From: Ichthyophis bannanicus
Taxonomy: Eukaryota > Chordata > Amphibia > Gymnophiona > Ichthyophiidae
Length of the DNA stretch: 64,000 nucleotides
Assembly: GCA_033557465.1 (NCBI GenBank)
Contig: CM066040.1
Location: 330,106,297-330,170,296 of the forward strand
Reading direction: 5' to 3'
The first letter of the stretch is position 1; the number at the start of each line of letters is the position of its first letter. Below the pieces are notes generated by a model that was not told where the DNA came from, searched no databases, and saw nothing but the letters and a program-made list of their open reading frames with translations. Shown piece after piece: positions 42,961-54,682 of this stretch. The translations under genes were made by a program, and so were the position numbers.

Positions 42961-43139
42961 AGGGGAAAGCCGACAGTCACCCAAAAGCGGATGGTTTGGA
43001 AGAATGTATCCTTGAAGGATACTACCAAAAGCAGAGAGGTTCCAAAAAAGAGTAAAGTAACCCAAATGCCCTCGAGTATGGAGCAGACAGAGCTTAAAGA
43101 TCCCAAATTACCCATGTCTACCAATAGCCAAATTAATAT

Positions 43140-45040
43140 GAATAAAAAACAGTCTCTAAAATGCTTGTATGCAAATGCTAGAAGTCTAAAAAATAAGATG
43201 GGAGAGTTAGAATATATAGCACAAAATGAGAGGTTATTTTTGATTGGAATATCAGAGGCATGGTGGAAGGAGGACAACCAGTGGGACACTGTGATACCCG
43301 GGTACAAACTATATCGTAATGATAGAGCTGATAAAATTGGTGGAGGGGTTGCGCTCTATGTTAGAGAGGGCATTGAGTCAGAAAGGATTAAAGTTTTGCA
43401 GGAAACAAAATTAGCTGTAGAATCTCTATGGATTGAAATTCCATGTAAAAAGGGGAAGGTGATGGAGGTGGGGGGTGTACTATTGACCGCCTGGCCAGAA
43501 TGAACAAATGGATGATGAAATGCTCAAAGAAATCAAGGAAGCTAACAAAGGTTACAGCGCAGTAATAATAATGGGTGATTTCAATTACCCCGGTATCGAC
43601 TGGGTCAGTGTCACGGCAGGACATGCTAAGGAGATAAAGTTCCTAGATGACATAAATGACTGCTTCTTGGAGCAGCTGGTTCATGAACCAACCAGAGGGG
43701 AAGCCATATTAGACCTAGTCCTTAGTGGAACACCAGATCTAGTGCAAGAGATAAGGCTGTTGGGGCCGCTTGACAGTATTGATCATAGCATGATTGCCTT
43801 TGATTTAATTAGTGGAGGAGGGATACTAAGGAAATCCACAGTACTACCTTTTAACTTTCGAAAGGGAGACTATGATAAAATGAGGAAAATAGTTAAGAAA
43901 AAACTAATAGGAACAGTTGCAAAGGTTAAAGACTTACATCAAGCTTGGGTGTTGTTGAAAACTACTATCTTGGAAGCCCAGACCAGCTGTATTCCACGCT
44001 TTAAGAAAAGTGGTAGGAAGTCCAAAAAACTGCCAGCATGGTTTAGAGGTGAGGTCAGAGAGGCTGTTGCTGCCAAAAAAGCATCTTTCAGGAAATGGAA
44101 AAAAGAGCCAAACGACGAAACCTGGAATCAGCACAAGCACTGGCAGGTCAAATGCAAGGGATTGATAAAGAAGGCAAAGGGAGAATTTGAGAAGAAGCAT
44201 GCTGCGGAAGCAAAAACGCAAAATAAAGATTTTTTCAAGTACATTCGTAGCAAAAAACCTGTCAGAGAGTCGGTTGGACCATTGGATGATAGAGGAGTTA
44301 AAGGGGCACTAAGAGGCGACAAGGCAATAGCGGAGAGACTGAATGAGTTCTTTGCTTCCGTCTTTACTGAGAAAGATGTAGGGATGCTACCCATGACTGA
44401 AGTGGAATTTAAAGGTGCGGAAGAATTGAAGGAAATATCGATACATCGTGAAGATGTATTACAACTATTAGATAAACTGAAGAGTAGCAAATCACCTGGG
44501 CTGGATGGTATACATCCAAGGGTTTTGAAAGAACTGAAATATGAGATTGCAGACCTGCTATTAGTAATCTGTGAACTATTATTAAAATCATCTCTAGCAC
44601 CTGAAGACTGGAGGTTTGCCAATGTAACACCAATTTTTATAAAGGGTTCCAAGGGTGATCCGGGAAACTACAGACCGGTGAGCCTCACGTCAGTACCGGG
44701 AAAAATGGTAGAAACCGTCATAAAGAATAAAATTACTCAGCATGTAGATAGTCATGGCCTAATGGGAGACAGCCTACATGGCTTTAGACGAGGAAGATCT
44801 TGTCTTACTAATCTGTTATGTTTTTTTGAAAGTGTGAATAAACAGGTGGACAAAGGTGAGTCGGTTGATATAGTGTATCTGGACTTTCAGAAAGCCTTTG
44901 ACAAGGTCCCTCATCAGAGACCTTTGGCAAAACTAAAGAGTCATGGGATAGGAGGAAGTGTACTACTGTGGATCAGGAACTGGTTAAAAGATAGAAAGCA
45001 GAGGGTTGGGCTAAATGGCCAATTTTCCCAATGGAGAAAG
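43140..45040 (+). pseudogene. CR1-a ORF2: endonuclease and N-terminal reverse transcriptase
   Basis: Endonuclease N-part: LKCLYANARSLKNKMGELEY, LIGISEAWWKEDN, GGGVALYVREGIESERIKVL (open to 43503). A small frame change follows, then an open run from 43508: VIIMGDFNYPGIDWVSVTAG, LDLVLSGTPDLVQEIRLLGP and SIDHSMIAFDL. Linker and RT: SPGLDGIHPRVLKELKYEIA, NYRPVSLTSVPGKMVETVI, HGFRRGRSCLTNLLCFFESV, YLDFQKAFDKVPHQRPLAKL, to WRKV at 45040. The FADD box is not reached. The open frame continues to 45430 only by chance through the inverted segment. Confidence 0.8.
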
Positions 45041-45999
45041 GTGAGGCTGTCGCCTCTTAGTGCCCTTTTAATCCCTCTATCATCTAATGGACCAGCTGAC
45101 TCTCTGACAGGTTTTTTGCTACGAATGTACTTGAAAAAATCTTTATTTTGCGTTTTTGCTTCCGCAGCAAGCTTCTTCTCAAAATCTCCCTTTGCCTGCC
45201 TTATCAATGCCTTGCATTTGACTTGCCAGTGCTTGTCTTGTGTCCAATTTTCGTTGTTTGGCTCTTTTTTCCATTTCCTGAAAGATGCTTTTTTGGCAAC
45301 AACAGCCTCTCTGACCTCACCTTTAAACCATGCTGGCAGTTTTTTGGAATTCCTTCCACTTTTCTTAAAGCGTGGAATACAGCTGGTCTGGGCTTCCAAG
45401 ATAGTAGTTTTCAAGAACACCCAAGCTTGATGTAAGTCTTTAACCTTTGCAACTGCTCCTTTTCATTTTTTCTTAACTATTTTCCTCATTTTATCATAGT
45501 CTCCCTTTCGAAAGTTAAAAGGCAGTACTGTGGATTTCCTTACTATACCTCCTCCACTAATTAAATCAAAGGCGATCATGCTATGATCACTATTGCCAAG
45601 TGGCCCCAACACCCTTATCTCTTGCACAAGATATAGTGTTCCACTAAGGACTAGGTCTAATATGGCTTCCCCTCTGGTCGGTTCATGAACCAGCTGCTCC
45701 AAGAAGCAGTCATTTATTTTATCTAGGAACTTTATCTTCCCTAGCATGTCCTGCTGTGACACTGACCCAGTCGATACCAGGGTAATTGAAATCACCCATT
45801 ATTATTACTGCGCTGTAACCTTTGTTATCTTCCTTGATTTCTTTGAGCATTTCATCATCCATTTGTTCATTCTGGCCAGGCGGTCAATAGTACACCCCCA
45901 CTGCCATCGCCTTCCCCATCCATAGAGATTCTACAACAAATTTTGTTTCCTGCAAAACTTTAATCCTTTCTGACTCAATGCTCTCTCTAACATAGAGCA
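45041..45999 (-). mobile_element. CR1-a endonuclease-RT linker segment, inverted
   Basis: The minus strand repeats 43352-44325: FLKTTILEAQTSCIPRFKKS and KDFFKYIRSKKPVRESAGPL (44941-45420), IKFLDKINDCFLEQLVHEPT (45463-45795). It differs from the sense copy by substitutions and about 17 bases missing near 45920, so it is not a recent exact duplicate. With 43352-44325 it forms a 0.96-kb inverted repeat around a 0.7-kb spacer. Confidence 0.8.
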
Positions 46000-47690
46000 C
46001 AGGACTCAGATGTGCTGGGAACAGACTCGTGGAAAGTGACATTGAAAAAGCAAAATTGCTAAACAAATACTTCTGCTCTATTTTTACTAAAGAAAATCTT
46101 GGAGAAGGACCACCTGTGACTCCCAAATATAGAAATGGGAATGAAGTAGATACCACACCATTCACAGAAGATGATGTGTTAGAACAGCTTGCAAAACTGA
46201 AAGTGTACAAGGCAATGGGACCAGATGGGATACATTCCAGGATACTGAAAGAGCTCAGAGAGGTTCTTGCAGGGACGTTAAAGAATGTTTTCAACAGATC
46301 CTTGGAAACAGGAGAAGTTTCTCAGGACTGGAGAATGGCTGATGTGGTACCTCTTCACAAAAGTGGTGACAGGGAAGAAGTGACAAACTACAGGCCCTTG
46401 AGCTTTACCTCGGTGATGGGAAAAGTAATGGAGGTGTTCCTGAAAGCGCAAATAGTGGACTTTCTCAAAACCAACAGGTTGCATGATCCGAGGCAACATG
46501 GTTTTACCAAAGGACGATATTGCCAAACAAATCTGATTGAGGTTTTTGATTGGGTGACCAGAGAACTAGATCAGGGGCATTCGATGGATGTCATCTGCCT
46601 GGATTTCAGCAAAGCCTTTGACACTGTTCCTCATAGGAGGCTTATCAGTAAACTCAGTAGTTTGGGGATAGATCCTAAGGTGTTGAACTGGATCAGAAAT
46701 TGGTTGACTGACAGACGACAGAAGGTGATGATAAATGGAGCTCACTCGGATGAAAGGAGAGTGATTAGGGGGGTGCCCCAGGGTTCGATCCTGGGCTCGG
46801 CAGTGTTCATTGTATTTGTGAGTGATATTGCTGAAGGGCTGAATGGAAAAGTCAGTCTTTTTGCAGATGACACGAAAATTTGCAACAGAGTGGACTCCCC
46901 TGAGGGAGTGGATAACATGAGAAAAGATCTTCAAAAGCTGGAAGAATGGTCTAATGCTTGGCAGTTAAGATTTAATGCGAAGAAGTGCAGTGTCATGCAC
47001 TTGGGAAGCAGAAATCCAAGGGAAATATACGCGATAGGGGGCGAGAGGTTGGTGTGTACAGACCAGGAGAAGGACCTTGGTGTGATTATTTCTGAGGATC
47101 TCAAGGTGGCAAAACAGTGTGACAAGGCAGTGGCAAAAGCCAGGATGATGTTGGGTTGCATGCAAAGAGGAATTACCAGCAGAAAAAAAAGAGGTTCTAA
47201 TACCACTGTATAAGTCACTGGTGAGGCCTCACTTGGAATACTGTGTTCAGTTTTGGAGACTGTATCTTGCAAAGGATGTAAAAAGAATGGAAACTGTTCA
47301 GAGGAAGGCAACTAAAATGATTTGAAGCCTGCGTCAGAAACCTTACAAGAAGAGTCTTGAAGACCTAAATATGTACACTCTGGAGTAGAGGAGGGCTAGG
47401 GGAGATATGATTCAGACCTATAAAGAGAAATAATGAACAAACAAACCTCTTCCAAAGATGGGGAAGCTGTAAAACTAGAGGGCATGACATGAAGCTGCAA
47501 GGGCGTAAATTAAAAGGCAATGTCAGGAAGTACTTTTTCACTGAAAGGGTGGTGGATGCTTGGAATGCCCTCTCGATGGAAGTGGTGGGGGCAAATACAG
47601 TGACAGAATTCAAAATGGCATGGGACAGACACAGTGGATCCCTTTACAGCAACAGGATAAAATCAAAATAAACTTAACTAGCTAATGTCT
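46000..47690 (+). mobile_element. CR1-b RT and 3' part (continuation of 39495-40430)
   Basis: The first bases, aggactcagatgtgctgggaa, continue the linker broken at 40430. The RT is open from 46029 to 47213; the thumb continues in another frame to about 47300, followed by a decayed C-terminal part and an open 47489-47671 stretch with RKYFFTERVVDAWNALSMEV. The 3' tail is cut at 47690 by antisense L2 sequence. Confidence 0.8.
46029..47213 (+). pseudogene. CR1-b reverse transcriptase, 394-aa open part
   Basis: Complete RT core in one frame: KAMGPDGIHSRILKELREVL, DWRMADVVPLHKSGDREEVT, NYRPLSFTSVMGKVMEVFL, HGFTKGRYCQTNLIEVFDWV, CLDFSKAFDTVPHRRLISKL, RGVPQGSILGSAVFIVFVSD, and the active site SLFADDTKICNRVDS near 46860 (FADD). 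It continues to MLGCMQRGITSRKKRG and then leaves frame at 47213. The endonuclease is separated by the insertion at 40431-46000. Confidence 0.8.
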
Positions 47691-47696
47691 CAACAT

Positions 47697-49165
47697 AATT
47701 TATTTTATTTTATTTAAAAGGATTTATATACCGCTTTATCCTGAAATCAAAGCGGATTACACATCAAACAAATCAAGTGCGTGGGTGTGGGCATGCAGTG
47801 ATAAATCGAGGCGTGAATGGTGTGAAGTTGATTTAGTGGTGAGCTATATACAGTGTGAGCTCTGTACAGGAAATATTTGCATTTTTACATTTTGGTGCTC
47901 TGAGAGAGTGTCATTTAGACATTTCATGTGATGTCCTTGTAGTGTTCTGTGAAGAGCGTAGTTTTGAGCATCTTCCGGAAGTCTTTGAGGTCTTTTGTTA
48001 ATCTCAGGTTGTCGGTCTTTTGTTCTTCTCAGGTTGTCGGGGGGGGGGGGAGTTCTAGAGCACGGGTGCGGCCAGGGATGGTGTTCTTCTTGAGGTGTCT
48101 TTTCTTGTTTTAGCAAAGGCTCTGGGTAGGTTGATAGTGTCTGATGTGCTTCGCTTTCTGGGTCTGGTGCATGGGTCAGGTCTAGTGAGGGGTTTCAGAT
48201 TATCTGCGGAGATGTTCTGTTTGAATTTGAATGTGTTTAGAAGTACCTTGTAACGGATGCGGGATCTCTTTTGAGCCAGTGGAGGTGGTTGAGAGTGGGG
48301 GTGATATGTTTGTGCCTTGAAGATCTTGTTATTATTCGGGCGGCCGTGTTTTGGTCCATCTGTAATGGCCGGGTGGCTTGTTTTGAGAGTCCGAGGTAGA
48401 TGGGGTTGCAGTAACTTGTTTGAGAGCAGGGGGCATATATCCTTGAGGTAGGGACGAGCTTATAGTGTTGTGGATACAGTTGACAACTTTGTCCTTTGCT
48501 GATTTGATCCACATGACCAGGGGTTGACTAGTGGTCTTCATTGAATTGTTCAATGAATAAGGTGGTTTTAAGTAGCTTCCGGAATTCTTTTTATGTCTGT
48601 TGTTGATTTTAGCTTGATTTTAGCTTATCTGGGAGGACATTTGTGGGGTGGTTAGGGTTGATTGGTGGTCTTCATTGAATTGTTCAATGAATAGGGTGAT
48701 TTTAAGTAGTTTACGGAATTCTTTTATATCTGTTGTTGATTTAACTTATCTGGGAGGACATTCTAGATAGCAGGTGCAGCTAAAGAGAAGGCTCGCATGG
48801 ATGTGGATTTGATTGTTCTTGTGAATATAGTAGGTGTCGGTATATTGTTTTTGGTGCGGTTTCTGTCTGGTCTTTTGTTTGTTTTGGTTCCAATGAGTTC
48901 CTGTAGTATTCCTGCTGAGGTGGTCTTTTTAATTTTGAAAATGGTGAGCGCTGATTTATATTTTGCCCGTGAGGAGACTGGTAGCCAGTGCAGATCTTGT
49001 AGTATTGGAGTTATATGGTCTTGTATTGAGTCGCTAGTAATAATGCGGGCAACAGTATTCTGGACTAATTGTAGGGGACGGGTGGTTTGTTTGGGTAGAC
49101 CTTGGAATAGTATATTACAGTAGTCCAGCAGAGGTGTAATGATAGCCTGGCAAACTGTATGGAAA
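47697..49165 (-). mobile_element. L2-like LINE 3' parts, antisense, with internal duplication
   Basis: The plus strand starts ttattttattttatttaaaa with tataccgctttatcc and caaagcggattacac, the reversed L2 tail. The minus strand encodes two successive RT C-termini: QATRPLQMDQNTAARIITRS then HLHWL (48237-48512), and YCNILFQGLPKQTTRPLQLV, HITPILQDLHWLPVSSRAKY (48763-49165). The two are either two copies or one duplicated. Short repeats at 47991-48040 (25 bp x 2) and 48531-48762 mark the junction. Confidence 0.65.
48531..48762. repeat. Tandem duplication of about 100 bp inside antisense L2
   Basis: gtggtcttcattgaattgtt at 48531 and 48664 starts two units ending in atctgggaggacatt (48641 and 48762). 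Unit 1 has an extra 11-bp repeat (agcttgatttt). Confidence 0.75.
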
Positions 49166-49553
49166 TGTTCTATCTCCAGGAACAAACAGGAATGAGTCTT
49201 CACATATGGGTACGTCGGTACCGATGGAGTCTGCGTGGGAACGCTCCCCAGCGTCCAATCAGAACACTTTTGGAAGCATCCCAACACGCCTGCGTGCTGC
49301 CTTCCCGCCTTTCCCAACTGCCTCTCCTCAGTTTTCGTTTTTCCGCGGAGCGGCAGGACATCCTCCTGTCACCGCAGAAAATTCTTCTTTTATTTTTTGG
49401 TTTTCTTGTGGTCGCATCTGCCTTCCCAGACGCCACTGGTACAGCCGGTGTTTCTTTTCTTTTTTCTAATAATTTTTCCTTCATAAGGAATACTTTTTTC
49501 CTTCTTAGTGCTGACGGTTTTTTCTGGCCTGCTAGGCCTACTCTTTTTTCCTC

Positions 49554-51615
49554 ATGGAAGCGCCAGCCACTATCCCTAAGAAATGTTCAAACTGTGGCGG
49601 TACAAAATTCATTTTAGACACTCATAACTGGTGTCTGCCCTGCTTGGGTCCTGACCACTATTCGCTGGAGTGTCCCTCCTGCAACAGTATAGTCAGAAGA
49701 AGTCTTCAGCATCGAGTTCACCTCGATACACGGTCCCCATTCAACTTCAGGGCACCGACCACCCTTTCTTCTTCACAGGATCAGGTAACCCAAAAACAGT
49801 CTGTTAAGACTAGCCAGTCCTCGAATGGTAGATCTCCTGCACAGCATAGAGATGCCTCCGGCCTTGCCCTCGAGGATACACTGGCTTTAAAACCCCGGTG
49901 GGAGTCTTTGGCCTCCAAAGCCTTAGTGGGGTTTCAGGTTGTTCCTGAGGTTCACCCCTCTCCGAACATACCTGAGCCATGCTCGGTGGTGGCATCCGCT
50001 TTGAGCGGTACCGATACCCCGGCATCGGCAATGGTGTTGGATGAAACATTCTTCACCACGTATCGTAGTCTGGCGTCCTCGGTACCTGCGGGCTTGTTGG
50101 ATACGCTGCAGACCAATCTTCCTGTATCGGTATCGATCCTGGTACCGGTACTGGTACCGACGCCAGTACCCTCCAGATGTGCATCGATAGACTCGCTTCC
50201 CTCGATGCCGAGTCTAGAATCGATCTCCAGTTTGGATGACTGGGTACCGACTTGCCTCGGTACCAATACCGGATGGTACCGAAGGCACGGTTCCGATGAT
50301 CCATGTCGAGCACTCTCGGTTTCTTCGATACCGTTAGAGCTGTCACCGGCTGGCCTTCATCTACCGCTATCGGATACGGTGCCGGAGTCGGTGCCGGTAT
50401 CCACATTACCATTGCTGTCGGTACCTTCCATGCTTCTCTCATCAGGGTCGCTTCCCTCGGTACCGAGTTTGGAATCGATCCCTAGCATGGACGATGCATT
50501 ACCGACTGTGGCTGGTCCTGATCTCCTGCAGTACTGGCGACCATCCTCTAAGGATCCGATACTCCACCCTTTAGGGTCTTCTATTCCTCAAAATTTGGAT
50601 AGATCCCTGGGTGCCAATGCTAGTTCTTCAACAGATCTAGCCTCTCCTCCTCTTTCTAGAGGATTTCCCTCTGAGGATTTTTCTTTCCAAGCATTCCTGC
50701 TTGATATGGCAAAGTCACTTGCCATTTCTATACCTAGTCAGGATCCTGCACCAGGGAATACAGAATCCCTGTATATTCCCTGGGGTCCAAAGGAGAACAT
50801 CATGCTTCCTGTGCATCAGACCTTGCAGGATCTCCTCTTACGAATGTGGGAAACTCCTTTAACGGTACCCCCACCTTCTAGGGCAACTGATCTTCTATAT
50901 AAGGTGCCCCCCTCTCCAGGGTTTCAAAAGACTCAACTTCCTCATCATTCCATTGTTGTAGAATCAGCAATGAGGCGTACTAAGAGTACTAAAAAACACT
51001 CTTCTTATCCGCCAGGTCGTGAGTCTTAGACTTTAGATGCCTTTGGATGCCAAACCTTCCAGGCATCCATGCTTTCAGCAAGAATTCTCTCATATATTTT
51101 CTATATGGGATTATCTCTTGAAGAGGTCACAAAGAAATTATTGCTTTTGACCCCTTTTCTTCAAGAGCCCAAAAGAGCAGACTATACCTCATTGGTTAGT
51201 CATGCTCAAAATATCTCTAGCTTCCTTACTCATGCTTCCCTAGACTCCTTTGAGTCTGTTAGCAGAACTTCTGCTATAGCTATAGGGGCACGACGTAAAG
51301 CCTGGCTCCAAGTTGGCACAAGAAAGACTGGGAAATAGTCCTTGCACTGGAGAAAATCTTTTTAACAAGGAGTCTTTACTCCAAGTTGCTCAGTTAACCA
51401 CTGACATTACTGTTTCCAAAGGCTGTTCTACGCCTTCCTCTTTCCCAGTTGGTAGGAAATTTCTTAACAAACTTTCTTCCCCTAAGGGGAAAAAGTTTTA
51501 TCCATCTTCTGCCCATCATACAGATGTTCCCAAACAGGGGAAACATCGCACTGGTCTAAAGAAACCACAACCTCAACAGGATCAGCAAACCCAGCAGTCG
51601 CGGGGTTTCAGATAG
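49554..51615 (+). pseudogene. DIRS copy 4 Gag: 491 aa, one stop, then further open parts
   Basis: Open 49554-51029. The N-terminal motif is CSNCGGTKFILDTHNWCLPC then LGPDHYSLECPSC, as in copy 3. The middle (about residues 140-310) is Ser/Pro-rich and built on DNA very rich in GGTACC. The capsid-like end begins FQAFLLDMAKSLAISIP and LLLRMWETPLTVPPPSRATD. A single stop at 51027-51029 (tag for an expected codon in RES.TLDAFG) interrupts; homology continues at 51069 (ARILSYIFYMGLSLEEVTKK) and, after a frame change at 51313, as CTGENLFNKESLL. Only two lesions separate it from an open gag. Confidence 0.75.
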
Positions 51616-52564
51616 ATTATCATTACATCTCCTGGTTGCTGGTTAGAGTTTGCAGTCTGCTTCTTTTCACTTGAAGCATCTACACTAATTTCATCCTAAA
51701 TTCTCATGGATCTCTCTTCACGAGACATCCTTTCTTTTTGCTCTAAGAATCTTTATGATGATCATGCCTATAGTTAACAGGTTTCTCTTCCTCCTACTGG
51801 GAAAAGAGAAGTGACAACGGTCAATAAGACAGTTTTTCCCTGTACTAGCATGTATCATCTTACCTTTTAGAGACTTACTACATAGTAAGTCTCTTTCAAC
51901 TCTGTCTTACCTCCCTCTTACTACAACATTCAGTTTGTAAGAGTGGCTCTATTACACTGGTAAGCCCCTATGGTCCTATACCTATTTTCACAAAGGGATT
52001 TTCCCTTCCAGAGTTGTCTTTTTCATTTTCTTACTTTAGGGCAGTTTCTCAGACAATAAGGAGGTCTACCACTCCTACTTATGTCTGTTGCTTCTTTTTC
52101 CAATCTAGGAAAAAAAAAATTTTTTTCGCTGCCCTGGTAGTTGCTGCAACTGCAGCAATTCCTAGTGGTTAAGCCACTGGTTCTGTTCACCACACAACCA
52201 GGGTTTCTCCTCCACTAGCAATCCTTCTGGCCTCAGTGCTAAACCCAAAACAGGTTATCAACCTTTTTTGGAAATCCTATTATCACAGACTTGTTGGTTT
52301 GACTTCTATTCTTCGCCATCTCCAATTCCCTTGTTTTTGGCAGAATAGTTTAAGTTACCTACTGGCTTTAACCAGCCAGTTTTCTTTTCTAACCAACCTG
52401 TAACATTCTCTCTGCAACTCTACAAAGTAGCTTTGCACTATGGGCCCTTGCTAGAGAGCATTAGTATCTGGCCTAGCAGATAATCCTAGATGGTTAGGAG
52501 GGGTTCACCCAGTCATGCCCCATGACTGGTAGGTGTTTTCTACCCTTACCATCTCATCTAAAAT
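51616..52564 (+). pseudogene. DIRS copy 4 RT / RNase H region, eroded
   Basis: No open frame. Recognisable is the end of RNase H at about 52405-52530: cagtctgcaactctac..., REH near 52456, and LADNPRWLGGVHPVMPHDW-like text, which aligns with the SWADRLSRVLLPHEW of copy 1. The RT active site could not be found. Poor conservation here contrasts with the better gag and recombinase. Confidence 0.5.
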
Positions 52565-53391
52565 CTCTTTTCGAGAGACTTTTGGCAAAAATAAAGAGTC
52601 ATGGGATAGGAGGCAGTGTACTACTGTGGATCAGGAACTGGTTAAAAGATAGAAAGCAGAGGGTTGGGCTAAATGGCCAATTTTCCCAATGGAGAAAGGT
52701 GAATAGTGGTGTCCCCCAGGGATCTGTGCTGGGTCTGCTGCTTTTTGACATATTCATAAATGACCAGGAAAGTGGAATAACAAGTGAGGTTATCAAATTT
52801 GCAGATGACACAAAACTATTTAAAGTTGTTAAAACCCAAGAGGCTTGTGGAAAATTGCAAGAGGATCTTGATAAATTGGAAGACTGGGCATCAAAATGGC
52901 AGATGAAATTTAATGTGGACAAGTGCAAAGTTATGCACCTAGGGAAGAACAACCCAAACTATGGTTACACGATGCAAGGTTCCACATTAGGAACCACCAC
53001 CCAGGAAAAAGATTTAGGCGTCATTGTGGATAACATGTTAAAACCCTCGGCTCAGTGTGCAGCGGCTGCCAAGAGAGCAAATAGAATGCTAGGTATCATA
53101 AGGAAAGGAATGGAAAATAAAACAAAAGATATTATAATGCCTCTATACCGTTCCATGGTGAGACCGCACCTTAAATATTGTGTGCAATTCTGGTCGCCGT
53201 ATCTTAAAAAGGATGTAGCGTTATTAGAAAAGGTTCTGAGAAGAGCCACCAAAATGGTAAAGGGGATGGAAGGATACTCCTATGAAGAAAGGCTAAAAAG
53301 GTTAGAGCTCTTTAACCTGGAAAAGAGACGGCTGAGGGGAGATATGATAGAAGTCTATAAATTAATGAACGGAGTGGAACGGGTAAACTAG
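52565..53391 (+). pseudogene. CR1-a reverse transcriptase, C-terminal half, nearly open
   Basis: The frame shows NSGVPQGSVLGLLLFDIFIN, the active site IKFADDTKLFKVV (FADD near 52800), WQMKFNVDKCKVMHLGKNNP, EKDLGVIVDNMLKPSAQCAA and YSYEERLKRLELFNLEKRRL. A stop at 53389-53391 is followed at 53397 by the remaining C-terminus (ENRVIKLWNLLPEDVVKA pattern) in another frame to 53612. It is the template by which other CR1-a fragments here can be aligned. Confidence 0.75.
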
Positions 53392-53782
53392 ATTGATTGT
53401 TCACGTTATCAGAATATAGAAAGACTAGGGGACATGCAATGAAGCTACAGGGTAAACTATTTAAGACTAATAAAAGAAAATATTTTTTCACTCATCGTGT
53501 AATCAAACTCTGGAATTTGTTACCGGAGGATGTAGTAAAGGCTGTTAGTGTAGCTGGGTTTAAAAAAGATTTGGACAAGTTCCTGGAGGAAAGGTCCATA
53601 AACCATTATTAAGAAGGGACCCAGGATATCAATGCTTGACCCAGTACAAGCATTGCAGAACCTGTGTCTTTTGGGGAAACTGCTAGGTACGTATGACCTA
53701 GATTGGCCACTGTTGGAAACAGGATACTGGGCTTGATGGACCTTGGTCTGACCCAGTATGGCATATCTTATGTTCTTATGTA
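52565..53782 (+). mobile_element. CR1-a 3' half inside DIRS copy 4
   Basis: It begins near LLAKIKSHGIGGSVLLWIRN and runs to the tail ggcatatcttatgttcttat at 53782. DIRS recombinase homology resumes immediately (acctatttcctctcatcctc). 5'-truncated. Confidence 0.9.
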
Positions 53783-53789
53783 ACCTATT

Positions 53790-54558
53790 TCCTCTCATCC
53801 TCTCATAGCGAGATTTATGAGGCCTTCTTTTAACAAAGCCTCCCATTAAGCCACCACCGGTGGCATGGGACTTAAATCTGCTGCTCGGGCAGCTCATGAA
53901 ACCGCCCTTTGAACCATTAGCCACTACAACTTTGAAATTCATTTCCTGGAAAGTGATCTTCCTCATTGCAATCACATCAGCACGTCGCATCAGTGAATTG
54001 CAAGCGTTAGTGGCTGATCCTCCTTATACAAGGTTCCACCATGACAAGGTAGTTCTTAGGACTCATCCACACTTTATGCCAATGGTTGTTTCGCCTTTCC
54101 ATTGAAACAAAGTGGTTTACCTTCCTGTATTCTTTCCGAGGCCTCATGCCTCCAGTGCAGAAAGGAACCTTCATACCTTGGACTGTAAAAGAGCTTTGGC
54201 CTTTTACTTGCAAAGGACACAGCAACATAGAAAATCTTCTTAACTCTTTGTTGCTTTTGATCCTAGTCATTTGGGACTTGCAGATTCCAAAAGAACACTG
54301 TCCAATTTGATTGCACAGTGCATATCCTTTGCTTATGAGAGTATGAACCTTCCTCTTGAAGGCCATGTCGCCGCTCACAATGTGAGAGCCATGGTAGCCT
54401 CAATGGCTCATCTTCACTCTGTGTCTATCGACAACATCTGTCGAGCAGCTACTTGGACTTCGGTACATACCTTCACAGCCCACTACTGCTTAGACAAGGA
54501 CTCCCACCGGGATGCCTTGTTTGGCCAAGCTGTTCTTCAGCACCTTTTTCAGACTTAA
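53790..54558 (+). pseudogene. DIRS copy 4 tyrosine recombinase, C-terminal two-thirds
   Basis: Frames combine to PPPVAWDLNLLLGQLMKPPF, ITSARRISELQALVADPPYT (first Arg), a stop/frameshift near 54105, then from 54271 an open part with GHVAAHNVRAMVASMAHLHS (HxxR) and RAATWTSVHTFTAHYCLDKD (Tyr). It is very similar to the intact copy-1 enzyme. The N-terminal third is lost, replaced by the CR1 junction. Confidence 0.75.
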
Positions 54559-54682
54559 TCAACTCCTACCCACCATCCTTGGTAGGATGCCAGAGATCCA
54601 TTGGGGGGAAGTGGGGCCCTTTCGCAAGGGCTTACAACTTCCTGGGGCCATCTCCCTGGCATCTGCAGCTAGGGAGTCCCCA

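Larger units (their letters stand above)
41213..45040 (+). mobile_element. CR1-a 5' UTR, ORF1 and ORF2 up to mid-RT (sense)
   Basis: This is the most complete CR1 5' part in the window: a leader with three tandem units (41347-41690), ORF1 (42034-42960), endonuclease (43140-43800) and RT fingers/palm up to QRVGLNGQFSQWRKV at 45040. The sequence then switches to an inverted copy of its own 43352-44325 region. The missing 3' part is what lies antisense at 40431-41212. Confidence 0.85.

Noticed and set aside
45041..45430. C-terminal extension of the 640-aa CR1 ORF
   Set aside because: From 45041 the DNA is an inverted CR1 segment, so the extension is antisense sequence read through by chance.
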